A DNA stretch of 47,515 nucleotides, taken from the NCBI GenBank assembly GCA_017561665.1, contig JAFZBQ010000033.1:1-47515 (forward strand), in the 5' to 3' direction. Numbering within the stretch: the stretch's first letter is position 1; every line of letters begins with the position of its first letter. The DNA is from Bacteroidales bacterium. Its GTDB lineage: Bacteria; Bacteroidota; Bacteroidia; Bacteroidales; UBA932. The notes beneath the pieces are model-generated. The model was not told the DNA's origin. It did not search any database and saw nothing but the letters and a program-made list of their open reading frames with translations. Positions 22,770 through 32,300 of the stretch are shown one piece after another. A program made the translations under genes and the position numbers.

Positions 22770-24095
22770 TTAGATGAAGATGTACTTGCAGATAAACAGG
22801 GCTGCAAGAATCCACATCGTGATGGAGATGTCTTTGAACTTGCCGGCAACGGCGTGGCAGACAACGTAAGAGATAACACCAAGAAGGATACCGTCGGAAA
22901 TGCTGTATGCCAGCGGCATCATAATGATGGTAATGAATGCAGGGATGGACTTGCAATAGTCCTCCCAATGGATGGTCTTGACAGACGGCATCATCATAAC
23001 TCCCACAATAATAAGGGCGGGAGCAGTGGCTGCGCCGGGGATTGCCAGGAATATGGGGCTCAGGAACAGCGCCAGTGCAAATAGAACTGCAACGGAGAAA
23101 GCTGTGAGACCGGTACGGCCGCCCTCTCCTACGCCAGATGCACTCTCTACATATGTGGTTGTTGTAGATGTTCCGAAGCAAGCACCTGCAACTGTTGCGA
23201 TTGAATCGGCAAGGAACATCTTTTCCACGCCGGGAATCTCATCGTTGCCCTTATTGATAAGGCCGGCACCCTGGTGTACACCAATGATAGTGCCCATAGT
23301 ATCGAACATATCGATAAACAGGAATGTAAACACTACTGCCAGCATATCCCAACTGAGAATCTGACTCCATTCAAACTGGCAGAAGATGGGCGCGATGCTG
23401 TCGGGCAGAGAGACGAATTTCTCCGGGAGGGTTGTGATGGCAGCACCTGTAGCCGGATCCTTTATAAACAGGCCGATGATGGCTGTGATGAGGATGCCCC
23501 AGAGGATGCCGCCGCGCACCTTGGCCATAACCAGACCGGCGGTAATTGCCAGGCCAATCAGACCCAGGAGGGCCTTTCCGTGAGTTATGTCACCCAATAC
23601 AACGAGAGTGGCGTCGCTATTGACAATAACGCCGGCGTTCTGAAGACCGATGAAGGCGATGAACAGGCCGATACCGGCTCCGATTGCCTTTTTGAGAGTA
23701 CCGGGGATGGCATTGATAAGCCAGGTACGAACCTTAGTCAAGGTTAGGATAATAAAAATGATACCCTCAAGGAACACGGCTGTGAGAGCGAACTGCCAGG
23801 TGTGCCCCATTGTGAGGCAGACAGTAAACACGAAGAAAGCGTTAAGGCCCATGCCGGGGGCGAGGGCAAACGGCTTCTTTGCATAGAGCGCCATTACCAG
23901 CGTTCCGACGATGGCTGCCAGGGCGGTAGCGGTAAATACGCTGCCGGCAGGCATTCCGGGCAGAGCACTGAAAATGCCCGGGTTGACAGCCAGAATGTAC
24001 GCCATAGTGAGAAACGTGGTCAGACCCGCCAGAATCTCGGTACGTACGTTATGCTGCGTCTTGTCAAACCCAAAGACTTTTGACATGAAACTCAT
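22770..24095 (-). CDS. NCS2-family purine permease (AzgA type)
   Basis: A 441-residue, about 12-14 helix nucleobase transporter of the AzgA/PbuG branch (hypoxanthine, guanine or adenine). Signature segments are 'VRTEILAGLTTFLTMAYILAVNPGIFS' at the N-terminus and 'CFGTSTTTTYVESASGVGEGGRTGLT', the substrate-site region of this branch. A second ATG nine bases in (MSKVFGF) is an equally good start. It is the last gene of the operon, following the Tsx-like gene by 18 bases, and is ended by the strong terminator at 22708-22746. Confidence 0.9.
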   Translation of the reverse strand: MSFMSKVFGFDKTQHNVRTEILAGLTTFLTMAYILAVNPGIFSALPGMPAGSVFTATALAAIVGTLVMALYAKKPFALAPGMGLNAFFVFTVCLTMGHTWQFALTAVFLEGIIFIILTLTKVRTWLINAIPGTLKKAIGAGIGLFIAFIGLQNAGVIVNSDATLVVLGDITHGKALLGLIGLAITAGLVMAKVRGGILWGILITAIIGLFIKDPATGAAITTLPEKFVSLPDSIAPIFCQFEWSQILSWDMLAVVFTFLFIDMFDTMGTIIGVHQGAGLINKGNDEIPGVEKMFLADSIATVAGACFGTSTTTTYVESASGVGEGGRTGLTAFSVAVLFALALFLSPIFLAIPGAATAPALIIVGVMMMPSVKTIHWEDYCKSIPAFITIIMMPLAYSISDGILLGVISYVVCHAVAGKFKDISITMWILAALFICKYIFI

Positions 24096-24113
24096 AGCTG
24101 ATATGATTTAGAA

Positions 24114-24830
24114 TTAGAATACCCACTTGGTACCAAGGCAAGGCATTATGTTGAAGCCCTGCATGCCTGCAAAGTTGTAGCTGAACTCAACCTCGCTGCC
24201 GATATTGAAATGGTCGAACAACTGATACCAGATCTGAGGCTCTGAGAGAATCACCAGATTATCATACTCGCACCAGAAATCGATGAATCCGCTGAAACGG
24301 AGGCCGGGAGCACCAAACAAATCCTGGCAACCCCAGACAGCCGTGAACTGTAGAGGCACCTTGGAAGGAAGCTTTACGAAATATTTGTAGAGCAGTTTGA
24401 GGTTGAGGGTGTTCTTGAAATCCTTGCTGTGCATGAAATAATCCACACCTGTGAGGAAAGCGCTGTTTACGGGGAATGCGGCATAAGGATCGATGGGAGG
24501 ATTCAACACATAGTGGCCGAAACCGCCGTTGTACTCAAGTTGCCAGCTGAACGGAGCCAGTTTTGAATCCTGCCAGAAGTTCAGGCAGCGCGCAATCTCA
24601 AAGTAGGTGTTACCAGGAGACAGTATTGTACCGTCAGATAAATCTTTTAGATTGTAGTCGTAATCGATAAAGAAGAAGGTATTACCCCAGTTGTCCATGT
24701 GGAAACCTTCCATGGTGGTGGTAAAGTGACCTCTGCCAAAATCGTAGAAGGTCTGGAAGTTGGTCTGTGCATTGGCCGCGGTTGCCATTGCCAGCAGCGC
24801 GAAAGCTGCAACGAAGAGTTTTTTAAACAT
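24114..24830 (-). CDS. Tsx-like outer-membrane protein (DUF5020-like)
   Basis: A 238-residue outer-membrane protein with a signal peptide (cleavage after ANA, residue 21) and a C-terminal aromatic residue (KWVF). Alternating strands, 'TNFQTFYDFGRGHFTTTMEG' and 'FFFIDYDYNL' resemble DUF5020, a family I believe to be related to nucleoside channels of the Tsx type. Its position between apt and a purine permease agrees with a role as an outer-membrane pore for nucleosides or bases; this function is inference from family likeness and context. Confidence 0.7.
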   Translation of the reverse strand: MFKKLFVAAFALLAMATAANAQTNFQTFYDFGRGHFTTTMEGFHMDNWGNTFFFIDYDYNLKDLSDGTILSPGNTYFEIARCLNFWQDSKLAPFSWQLEYNGGFGHYVLNPPIDPYAAFPVNSAFLTGVDYFMHSKDFKNTLNLKLLYKYFVKLPSKVPLQFTAVWGCQDLFGAPGLRFSGFIDFWCEYDNLVILSEPQIWYQLFDHFNIGSEVEFSYNFAGMQGFNIMPCLGTKWVF

Positions 24831-24856
24831 AAGTATATGGTTAATATGATGATAGA

Positions 24857-25390
24857 TTAATTCTCGCTCAACTGCAATAAAGAACTTACGGGGATATCCT
24901 CCGGTATTGGACTCAGACGGGGAACGTCCGTGATATCTATGATGAAATTCAGGAACACCGCCTTGGGATGGAACTTCTTCACCAGATTCGCCGCCGCAGA
25001 AGCCGTGCCGCCGGTGGCCAGGATATCGTCGTGAATCAGTACCACGTCGTCGGGCGAAATGGCATCGGTGTGAATCTCAACCATATCGGTGCCGTATTCC
25101 TTGGTGTAGGTCTCGCGCACGGTATCTGCCGGCAGTTTGCCCGGCTTGCGGATGGGGACGAACCCCGCCCCCAGCCTGTGCGCCACCGCCGCTGCAGATA
25201 TGAACCCGCGCGACTCAATGCCGGCCACCTTTGTAATACCTTTGTCCTTATAGATTTCACAGATGGCATCCACAATTTCTTTCATGCAATCCTTCTCTTT
25301 GAACAGAGTCGTCACATCAAAGAACATGATGCCCTTGACCGGATAGTCCGGAACCACCCGCAAGTGCTTTATCAGCAAATCTTTATTCAT
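24857..25390 (-). CDS. apt: Adenine phosphoribosyltransferase
   Basis: A 177-residue type I phosphoribosyltransferase that salvages adenine to AMP with PRPP. The PRPP-binding motif 'VVLIHDDILATGGTASAA' is intact, and 'AGIESRGFISAAAVAHRLGAGFVPIRKPGKLP' is diagnostic for Apt. Length matches the family. Its start overlaps the stop of the upstream permease by 8 bases, so it is translationally coupled. Confidence 0.95.
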   Translation of the reverse strand: MNKDLLIKHLRVVPDYPVKGIMFFDVTTLFKEKDCMKEIVDAICEIYKDKGITKVAGIESRGFISAAAVAHRLGAGFVPIRKPGKLPADTVRETYTKEYGTDMVEIHTDAISPDDVVLIHDDILATGGTASAAANLVKKFHPKAVFLNFIIDITDVPRLSPIPEDIPVSSLLQLSEN

Positions 25391-26738
25391 TCTTTTCCAG
25401 CCTGTTTACCTCAAAATCGACCGACTTGTCGCCGGCATCGTTCTTGCCGAACTCGTAGTCCTTGCCGGGAAGGATTGCGTTGAGGACGATACCCACGAGG
25501 GCTGCCACTGCAAGACCGGAAAGCTTGACGGAACCGATGGTGATGGAGCCGGCAGCGCTATAGGATATACCGATTGCGAGCACCAGAATCAAGGCCATTA
25601 CAAGCACGTTGCGGGACGATTTGAAATCTACCTGATTTTCCACTACGTTGCGTACGCCGACGGCGGAAATCATACCGTAGAGCACGAGCGAAACGCCGCC
25701 GATGGTGGCTGCGGGCATCGCACCGATGAGTGCCGAGAACTTGGGGCAGAAAGAGAGGATGATTGCGAACACGGCTGCGATACGGATCACGCGAGGGTCA
25801 TAAACCTTTGTGAGATTGAGCACACCGGTATTCTCTCCATAAGTAGTGTTTGCGGGGGCACCGAAAAGTGATGCAAGCGCGGTGGCGAGACCGTCGCCCA
25901 TCAGCGTGCGGTGCAGGCCGGGATCTTCAAGATAGTTTATACCGGTAGTGGATGAAATTGCGCACATATCGCCGATATGCTCCATCATGGTTGCCAGGGA
26001 GATGGGAATGATGGCGATAATGGCGGCAATGATCAGGCTCCAGTTAGGATTGCCGAACACAGACATAGCGGTGTTGTTCCACTGAACGGGGAGGCCTATC
26101 CAAGCCGCCTCCTTGACTGCAGAGAAGTCGCACAGGCCGCAGCAGGCTGCCACGATATAAGAGCCAAGCACACCCAGGAGGATGGGAATGATCTTGATCA
26201 TGCCCTTGCCCCAGATATTGCAAACCACGATGATTGCAATTGCCAGCAGGGCGATCCACCAGTTCTGGTTGCAGTTGTTGATGGCAGAACCTGCCAGGAT
26301 GAGACCGATGGCGATGATGATGGGGCCGGTAACCACAGGCGGGAAGAAACGCATAACCCTCTTTGCGCCGAAGGCTGCGAAAAGTCCTGCGAGGATAAAG
26401 TAGATGAGACCTGCGCAGAATACGCCGATGCAGGCGTAAGGAAGAGCCTCTGCCTGCGAGAGGCCGCCGGCCATTCCCATCTGAACCACCGTTGCGTAAC
26501 CGCCAAGAAATGCGAAAGAAGATCCCAGGAATGCGGGAACTTTGAGCTTGGTGCAAAGATGGAAGATGAGGGTACCCAGACCTGCAAAGAGGAGCGTCGC
26601 AGACATCGAGAGACCGGTGATGACGGGCACCAGAACTGTAGCTCCGAACATCGCGAACATGTGCTGCAGACCCAGGGTCAGCATTCTGCCCCTACCCAGG
26701 GTACGGGCATCGTAGATAGCTTGATCGCTGATTTTCAT
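25383..26738 (-). CDS. Uracil/xanthine permease, NCS2 family
   Basis: A 451-residue membrane transporter of the UraA/xanthine branch of NCS2. Typical segments are 'GLQHMFAMFGATVLVPVITGL' at the N-terminus and the substrate-site motif 'GAPANTTYGENTGVLNLTKV'. The GENTG form is that of uracil permeases (UraA, PyrP), while xanthine members have related forms, so uracil is the likeliest substrate. The frame extends to 26780 but the ATG at 26738 starts at the conserved N-terminus and lies downstream of a promoter-like element. It leads the nucleobase operon. Confidence 0.9.
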   Translation of the reverse strand: MKISDQAIYDARTLGRGRMLTLGLQHMFAMFGATVLVPVITGLSMSATLLFAGLGTLIFHLCTKLKVPAFLGSSFAFLGGYATVVQMGMAGGLSQAEALPYACIGVFCAGLIYFILAGLFAAFGAKRVMRFFPPVVTGPIIIAIGLILAGSAINNCNQNWWIALLAIAIIVVCNIWGKGMIKIIPILLGVLGSYIVAACCGLCDFSAVKEAAWIGLPVQWNNTAMSVFGNPNWSLIIAAIIAIIPISLATMMEHIGDMCAISSTTGINYLEDPGLHRTLMGDGLATALASLFGAPANTTYGENTGVLNLTKVYDPRVIRIAAVFAIILSFCPKFSALIGAMPAATIGGVSLVLYGMISAVGVRNVVENQVDFKSSRNVLVMALILVLAIGISYSAAGSITIGSVKLSGLAVAALVGIVLNAILPGKDYEFGKNDAGDKSVDFEVNRLEKNE

Positions 26739-26779
26739 AGTATATTTAGTTAGATGTGATTTGGCATAATACCGGTGCA

Positions 26780-26787
26780 TAAAGTTA
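26780..26787 (-). promoter_or_regulatory. Possible -7 element for the nucleobase operon
   Basis: TAACTTTA on the minus strand, one base from TAnnTTTG, 41 bases before the ATG at 26738. The bases from 26788 to 26853 show no gene, riboswitch-like fold or clear terminator. Confidence 0.4.
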
Positions 26788-26853
26788 CGTCATCTGCCGC
26801 ACACCTTCGCAGTGGAGGCGCGCAGTATTATTCACAATTTTTTAACAGAAAAA

Positions 26854-28458
26854 CTACCGGTACTTGATCACCAGCATATCACCTTCGTCCAGCAGGAAAT
26901 GTGCCGGGCCAGGCTGCTGTTCGCAGAAAACGCCGTCACGTGCTATAGTGTAAACCATGTCGGTAAAGACGGCATCTACACTCATTTTGTCTTTGAGTGA
27001 TTTGTTGGCGACGGTGAGGTATTTATTGCCGCGGTTGGTAATGAAGCCGATCAGAGCATCCTGGTCGGTGACCAGGCCGCTTATCTCGGGCGGCAGGTCG
27101 GCTTCTCGGAGAAGCTCCGACCAATATGGGATCAGGTTTGTGTGGCGCACTTTATCCGACTCGCAGCCGTCGAAAACCCATCCACGCCGGTGAAGTTCGG
27201 TATTAAAATCCTTCAGGGTGTCATATGCCTCAGTCCAGGTACCGTCAAGCAAAAGCGGCGCATAGCTGGTGCCGCCGTACTGCAAGATTACGAAATACTG
27301 TATCACCTGCGCGCCGAAGGCCAGGTTGGTGTAGACCTGAAGGCGGAGATTCTCCAACGTGGGTTTGGCAAACAGATGCTCTTCATTGTCTATCCAGCAG
27401 CTTGCCGCAAACCCCCACCACGGTATGCCGTACTGCTTGGTGAGTCGCGATACAATCTCGTTGCATTTCCACCAGTAGCAGACTATCCCGTCGGGATACG
27501 TAGGGTCTCCCTCAGGACGGCACGGATACATATCGTAAGAAAGGAATTTGACGCCGCAGTCACGTATGAATGACTCGATATAGTCGTAATAGGTTGCCGT
27601 TCCAAGCCCCTCCTGACTGCCTTCCGGATTGAGGTTGATATAAACCGGATGAATGGGATCCAGGCTCTCTATCTTTTCCTTTCGCAACTTGAGGGAAGGG
27701 ATCAAGACTGTCGATGGCTCGTCGTAGATATGGTAGGCAAATGTCGCCGGATGGTCCTTGAGCTGATTGATTATCTCGTCAAGCCCTTTGTAATTCTCGG
27801 GGTCACGGTCGTAAGCCTCGGCATAGGGCCAAACCACCGGCACGCACTTCATACCGACCTGCTCCGCCAGGTCCAGCTGGTGCATAAACGGCCCCTCGTC
27901 GGTCTCGACAGTGATTATATTGATGCCGGCGTCGGCCAGTTTTTGAAAGGTCTCCAGTGTGGCCATATGGTTCTTGGGGCCGCGGTATCCCATCGCCTTA
28001 AAGACAGGGCGGGTAGCCTCAGAATATGGGTCACGGACTAGTAGCGGAAGCATTGCGGCGGTGGACCGGCCGTCCGGCGTTGTGGCGGTGACGATAAAAT
28101 CCGCAGGCGATGCCGGGTCGGGCGCGGTGACTACAATCTGGCCGTGGGAGGCACAACCGGCCGGCACAGTGATGCCCCACCCCTCTTTGCCGGTGACATA
28201 GATGGTTGCCGCTTCGGGCAAAGTGTAATTGATGGTGACACTGCCGCCGGCATCTATTCCATAGCGACACCTGTCAAAAGAGAAAGCGAATACAGACTGA
28301 CCGTCCGGTACGATACCGTCAGCATCAGGCACTCCGGGGAGAGCCTGATGCTGCAGTTCGTCCAGACTCTGCTGTAACTCGTCTACCCTAGCCTTGTCTG
28401 CCTTGTCGCAGGCAAAAACAAGCAGCAGGGCCGAGAGCAGAAGCGTCAGTCTTTTCAT
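26854..28458 (-). CDS. Lipoprotein TIM-barrel glycosidase-like protein in rhamnose operon
   Basis: A 534-residue lipoprotein (lipobox VFAC, Cys17). Residues about 20-40 form a short coiled coil (DKARVDELQQSLDELQH), as in DUF4988-type surface lipoproteins, followed by an Ig-like domain (about 50-145) and a TIM-barrel domain from about residue 150. The barrel shows 'AYHIYDEPS' in the position where clan-A glycosidases carry Asn-Glu-Pro, and later 'LQVYTNLAFGAQVIQYF'. I do not recognise a defined GH family. It starts 4 bases after rhaT, so it may act on a rhamnose-containing glycan at the cell surface; this link is inferred from the operon. Confidence 0.7.
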   Translation of the reverse strand: MKRLTLLLSALLLVFACDKADKARVDELQQSLDELQHQALPGVPDADGIVPDGQSVFAFSFDRCRYGIDAGGSVTINYTLPEAATIYVTGKEGWGITVPAGCASHGQIVVTAPDPASPADFIVTATTPDGRSTAAMLPLLVRDPYSEATRPVFKAMGYRGPKNHMATLETFQKLADAGINIITVETDEGPFMHQLDLAEQVGMKCVPVVWPYAEAYDRDPENYKGLDEIINQLKDHPATFAYHIYDEPSTVLIPSLKLRKEKIESLDPIHPVYINLNPEGSQEGLGTATYYDYIESFIRDCGVKFLSYDMYPCRPEGDPTYPDGIVCYWWKCNEIVSRLTKQYGIPWWGFAASCWIDNEEHLFAKPTLENLRLQVYTNLAFGAQVIQYFVILQYGGTSYAPLLLDGTWTEAYDTLKDFNTELHRRGWVFDGCESDKVRHTNLIPYWSELLREADLPPEISGLVTDQDALIGFITNRGNKYLTVANKSLKDKMSVDAVFTDMVYTIARDGVFCEQQPGPAHFLLDEGDMLVIKYR

Positions 28459-28462
28459 GATC

Positions 28463-29494
28463 CTAGCCTATAAGCTGAGGCAGGAAGATGGAGAATATCA
28501 GAATGGCAAGGCCGATGGCCAGAACCCAGATGATTTTGGGTTTGCAGCCCTTCCACTCCTTGAGCACGATACCCCAGAAGTTGGAGAAGAGGATGTCGAG
28601 GGACATCAGGATTGCCCAGGCGAATGCCAGAAGTGCGGGTGAGCTCTGCAGGAACGATTTACCAAGGCTCAGGCCGAAGAACTGGCTGTACCAGAGGATA
28701 CCGGCCAGGGCGCAGAACAGCAGGTTGTGCCCCCACAGCTTACCCTTCTTATAGTCTCCCCAGGTCTTGTTCTTGGAGTTCTGGCTGAAGCAGTAGATGG
28801 CATTTACGATGAAGCCGCCGATAGTCACCAGCAGCACGGCGGGGAGCTGCTTGAACATATCGTTGGTCCCCTCGAAGAACATCTTGTCGCCGCAGCCGAG
28901 GCCGATGGCGAAGCAGGCGCTCATAAAGCCGGAAATCAGCGCCACCAGGATACCCTTGCCGAAATTGAACCGTTGGGGCTGCTCGCCATCCTTCTTATCC
29001 TTGGCAGCAGCCTTGGCCCTCATACTGCCGGCCAGGCCGATAATCAGCACGCCGATAAACATCACCACCACACCGGCGATAACCGCACCGGTGATAGTGC
29101 CCACGGCGCCGGAGCTAAGACCCAGCAGGTCGGTTGCAACCGGAGTCAGGATTACGCCAAGAGCAGAGCAGATACCCAAAGCCAGGCTCTGGCCCAGGGC
29201 CACGCCCAGATAGCGCATAGAAAGGCCGAATGTAAGGCCTCCGATGCCCCACAGCATACCGAAGAATATGGTGAGCAGGGTCGCCTTGGGATCGGCTGTA
29301 TAGAGCGACATCAGGTTCTCACCCGGAGTCACTGCCAACAGAGCGCCCAGGAACGGGAAGATGAGCCAGGCGAAGACGCCCTGGACAATCCAGTAGCTCT
29401 CCCAGCTCCACTCCTTGATCTTATTGATGGGGACGTAGCTGCTCGCCTGGCAGAACGCACCTATCGCAATTATTAACAGACCGAGAAATATCAT
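28463..29494 (-). CDS. rhaT: L-rhamnose/proton symporter RhaT
   Basis: A 343-residue, ten-helix drug/metabolite-superfamily transporter. 'AIGAFCQASSYVPINKIKEWSWESYWIVQG' at the N-terminus is characteristic of RhaT, as is 'GMLWGIGGLTFGLSMRYLGVALGQ'. It imports L-rhamnose across the inner membrane. It lies 12 bases after rhaA and 4 bases before the lipoprotein gene. Confidence 0.93.
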   Translation of the reverse strand: MIFLGLLIIAIGAFCQASSYVPINKIKEWSWESYWIVQGVFAWLIFPFLGALLAVTPGENLMSLYTADPKATLLTIFFGMLWGIGGLTFGLSMRYLGVALGQSLALGICSALGVILTPVATDLLGLSSGAVGTITGAVIAGVVVMFIGVLIIGLAGSMRAKAAAKDKKDGEQPQRFNFGKGILVALISGFMSACFAIGLGCGDKMFFEGTNDMFKQLPAVLLVTIGGFIVNAIYCFSQNSKNKTWGDYKKGKLWGHNLLFCALAGILWYSQFFGLSLGKSFLQSSPALLAFAWAILMSLDILFSNFWGIVLKEWKGCKPKIIWVLAIGLAILIFSIFLPQLIG

Positions 29495-29506
29495 GGCTTA
29501 CAATGA

Positions 29507-30760
29507 TTAACGTTTGCTTGTAACCTGTGCCTCATATTTCTGGATGACCTCGATGAACTCGTCGCCCACGGGCACGTTGTTCTTGAGGCAGAACATATCG
29601 TAGATAGCGCCCCAAGGCATTGCCTTTGCCTCTTCGAAGAGTGCGAGCACCTCGAAGTGCTTGTCCTCGAGCTCGTATTTGCTCATCAGCTCGCGAGGCT
29701 CCAGCATAGCGCGCAGCATGCACTTCTGGGCAGCGCGGCTGCCGGTAACGTAAGCGCCAACGCGGTTCATTGCGCCGTCGAAATAATCCAAACCATAATG
29801 TACGCGCTCCAGAGCATTTGCACGGACGATCTCTGCAAAGAGCTCCAGGGTGTTGTCGTCCATAATGGTTACGTGGTCGGAATCCCAGCGGATGGGTCGG
29901 CTCACGTGCAGCATCAGCTCGGGCACGAAGTTGAGCAGTGCGGATACCTTGTCGGCGGGTATCTCTGCGGGATGATAGTGGCCGGTGTCGATTGTAGGGA
30001 TCTTGCCGTTTGCTGCAGCGTATGCAGTGTAGAAGTCGTGTGAACCCACGGTGAAACTCTCCAGGCCGATGCCGAACACCTTGCCTTCTATGGAGTCCTT
30101 CATATGCTTCTTGTCCTCTGCGAAAATCTTGTCCAGGGAGTCCTTGAGCAGGCTGCGATATAGCATATGGTTTACGGAGACATCCTTGCATCCGTCGTGT
30201 ACCCATACGTTCAGGATACAGGGATCGCCCTGAGCCTTACCCATCTCGTCGGCGATGTCACGGCAGCGCTTGGTATGCTCGATCCAGAAATCGCGGATGC
30301 CCTTGTCGGGGTTTGAGAGCGAGAGGTTGCCGCTCTTGGGATGCGAGAAAGATGTGGAGTTGAAGTCCAGCTTGGTATCGTTTGCCTTACCCCAGTCAAT
30401 CCAGCTCTTGAAATAATCCACGGTTACCTCGTCACGGTCCACGACCTTGCCTTGGAAGTCGCCGTATATCTCGTGCAGATTCAGGCGGTGTGTACCGGGA
30501 ATCAGGCTCTTTGCCTTGAGCACGTCGGCGCGGAGTTCATCTATATTGCGGGCAGCGCCGGGATAATTGCCGGTGGACTGGATACCGCCCGAAAGGGCGC
30601 CGGCCTGCACCTCGAAGCCCTTTACATCGTCTGCCTGCCAGCAGTGCATCGAGAGGTGGAAATTCTGAAGCTGCTCCAGCACTTTGTCGGTATTGACACC
30701 GATGGCAGCATAGCGTTCTTTTGCAAGCTCGTAAGCTTTAATTACTTGTTGTTCTTTCAT
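29507..30760 (-). CDS. rhaA: L-rhamnose isomerase
   Basis: A 417-residue metal-dependent isomerase converting L-rhamnose to L-rhamnulose. It matches RhaA in length and in segments such as 'HLSMHCWQADDVKGFE', 'RLNLHEIYGD', 'VWVHDGCKDV' and 'TGHYHPAE', which carry the metal and substrate ligands. It starts 6 bases after the rhaB stop. Confidence 0.95.
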   Translation of the reverse strand: MKEQQVIKAYELAKERYAAIGVNTDKVLEQLQNFHLSMHCWQADDVKGFEVQAGALSGGIQSTGNYPGAARNIDELRADVLKAKSLIPGTHRLNLHEIYGDFQGKVVDRDEVTVDYFKSWIDWGKANDTKLDFNSTSFSHPKSGNLSLSNPDKGIRDFWIEHTKRCRDIADEMGKAQGDPCILNVWVHDGCKDVSVNHMLYRSLLKDSLDKIFAEDKKHMKDSIEGKVFGIGLESFTVGSHDFYTAYAAANGKIPTIDTGHYHPAEIPADKVSALLNFVPELMLHVSRPIRWDSDHVTIMDDNTLELFAEIVRANALERVHYGLDYFDGAMNRVGAYVTGSRAAQKCMLRAMLEPRELMSKYELEDKHFEVLALFEEAKAMPWGAIYDMFCLKNNVPVGDEFIEVIQKYEAQVTSKR

Positions 30761-30766
30761 GGAATG

Positions 30767-32242
30767 TTATTTTGATATTACTTTTTTGAATTTTTCGTAA
30801 GCGGCATCCCAGAGGACGGCATCCTGAGGCAGATATTCCTCAGTGGTGATGCTGTCACCGATCAGGCGGCGCATATCCTCCTTTGTGCTGACTATGCCGG
30901 CGGCACGCGCCTGAATCATCACATTGCCGATGGTGGTTGCCTCGGAAGGACCGGCGAGCACGCGCAACTTGGTGGCGTTGGCGGTGATCTGGTTCAGCAG
31001 AGCATTCTTGCTGCCGCCGCCGATTATATGCAGCACCTCTATGGGTTCCTTCACAAACTTGGCATTGAGGGTGTCTATCACATTGCGGTACTTGAGCGCA
31101 AGGCTCTCGAAGATACAGCGCACCATCGCCTTGTCATCTTCGGGTATGGGCTCGCCGTGTGCCGCGCAATAATCCTTGATGGCCTTCTCCATATCCTCCG
31201 GAGCTGCGAACGACGGATCGTCGGGATCGACAAACGACACGAACGGAGCCGCCTTGCCCATCATCTCCACAATCTGGGGATAGCTGTAGTCCTTGCCCTG
31301 CTCTTTCCATTTCACGCGGCACTGCTCCAGCAGCCACATTCCTGTGACGTTCTTCAGGAAGCGGATGGTACCGTCTATGCCGCCTTCGTTGGTGTAATTC
31401 TCCTTGAACGACTCGGCGCCGATAATCGGTTCATAGGCCTCGATGCCGATCAGCGACCAGGTGCCTGAAGACAAATAAGCGAAGTTCTTTGTTGTTGCGG
31501 GGACGGCTGCCACGGCACTGCCGGTATCGTGACCTGCGACGGCCACCACCTTCACTGCACCAAGACCGGTCTCACGCGCCAGGTCGTCGGTAAGCGTGCC
31601 TACGATATGGCCGGGCATCACGATCTCCGGGAAAAGCTTAGGGCTGATTCCGGCCGCCTCAAGCAGTCCCTCGTCTATCTTCTTGTCATAAGGATTCAGG
31701 AACTGCGAAGTGGAGAGGATGGTGTATTCGCACACCATCTTGCCGGTGAGCAGATACGACAGCGCATCGGGCAGGAACAGCACCTTGTCGGCCGCCTCCA
31801 GTGATGAATTACCCTCGCGGTGCAGCGTAAAGAGCTGGAACAGCGTGTTGAAATTCATGAACTGGATGCCGGTGCGGCGGTAAACCTCGTTCTTGGGGAC
31901 AATCTTGAAATACTCTTCCATCATTCCGTCGGTATAGTGGTCGCGATATGCCCGGGGCTGCGAGAGGATGTGCCCGTCGCGGCCCACACAAACTATATCC
32001 ACACCCCAGGTATCGATACCGATAGAGGCCACGTCGATGCCGCTGGCGCCTATCTTCTTGAGACCCTTGCGGATTTCGTCAAAGAGATAATACAAGTTGC
32101 AGTATGTGCGGCCGGCTATTGTAGAAAAGCCGTTGGAAAAGCGGTGAACCTCTTCCAATTCAAGTTTCCCCTTGTCCAAAGTGGCGAGGACAACCCTGCC
32201 GCTGGTCGCCCCCAAATCGATGCTTATTGAGTTAAATGCCAT
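30767..32242 (-). CDS. rhaB: Rhamnulokinase
   Basis: A 491-residue FGGY-family kinase that phosphorylates L-rhamnulose. The N-terminus 'SIDLGATSGRVVLATLD' and 'SIGIDTWGVDIVCVGRDGH' are typical of RhaB, as is 'HIIGGGSKNALLNQITANAT' in the C-terminal lobe. It is the first gene of rhaBAT and is preceded by a good promoter. No rhamnulose-1-phosphate aldolase (RhaD) and no RhaR-type regulator were found in the window. Confidence 0.95.
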   Translation of the reverse strand: MAFNSISIDLGATSGRVVLATLDKGKLELEEVHRFSNGFSTIAGRTYCNLYYLFDEIRKGLKKIGASGIDVASIGIDTWGVDIVCVGRDGHILSQPRAYRDHYTDGMMEEYFKIVPKNEVYRRTGIQFMNFNTLFQLFTLHREGNSSLEAADKVLFLPDALSYLLTGKMVCEYTILSTSQFLNPYDKKIDEGLLEAAGISPKLFPEIVMPGHIVGTLTDDLARETGLGAVKVVAVAGHDTGSAVAAVPATTKNFAYLSSGTWSLIGIEAYEPIIGAESFKENYTNEGGIDGTIRFLKNVTGMWLLEQCRVKWKEQGKDYSYPQIVEMMGKAAPFVSFVDPDDPSFAAPEDMEKAIKDYCAAHGEPIPEDDKAMVRCIFESLALKYRNVIDTLNAKFVKEPIEVLHIIGGGSKNALLNQITANATKLRVLAGPSEATTIGNVMIQARAAGIVSTKEDMRRLIGDSITTEEYLPQDAVLWDAAYEKFKKVISK

Positions 32243-32269
32243 ATTGTGTATTAATTGAATTCAATCTTT

Positions 32270-32300
32270 CAAAAGTAAAAATTCTTTCTCTAAAAGTCAA
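32270..32300 (-). promoter_or_regulatory. Complete -33/-7 promoter for the rhamnose operon
   Basis: On the minus strand TTG (32300-32298) is separated by 20 bases from TACTTTTG (32277-32270), matching the Bacteroidetes TTG-N19-21-TAnnTTTG architecture. The -33 part lies inside the last codons of the upstream MBL gene. Confidence 0.7.

Noticed and set aside
26739-26853. Purine or other riboswitch upstream of the nucleobase operon
   Set aside because: The leader is short and I saw no conserved purine-riboswitch core or terminator/antiterminator pair.
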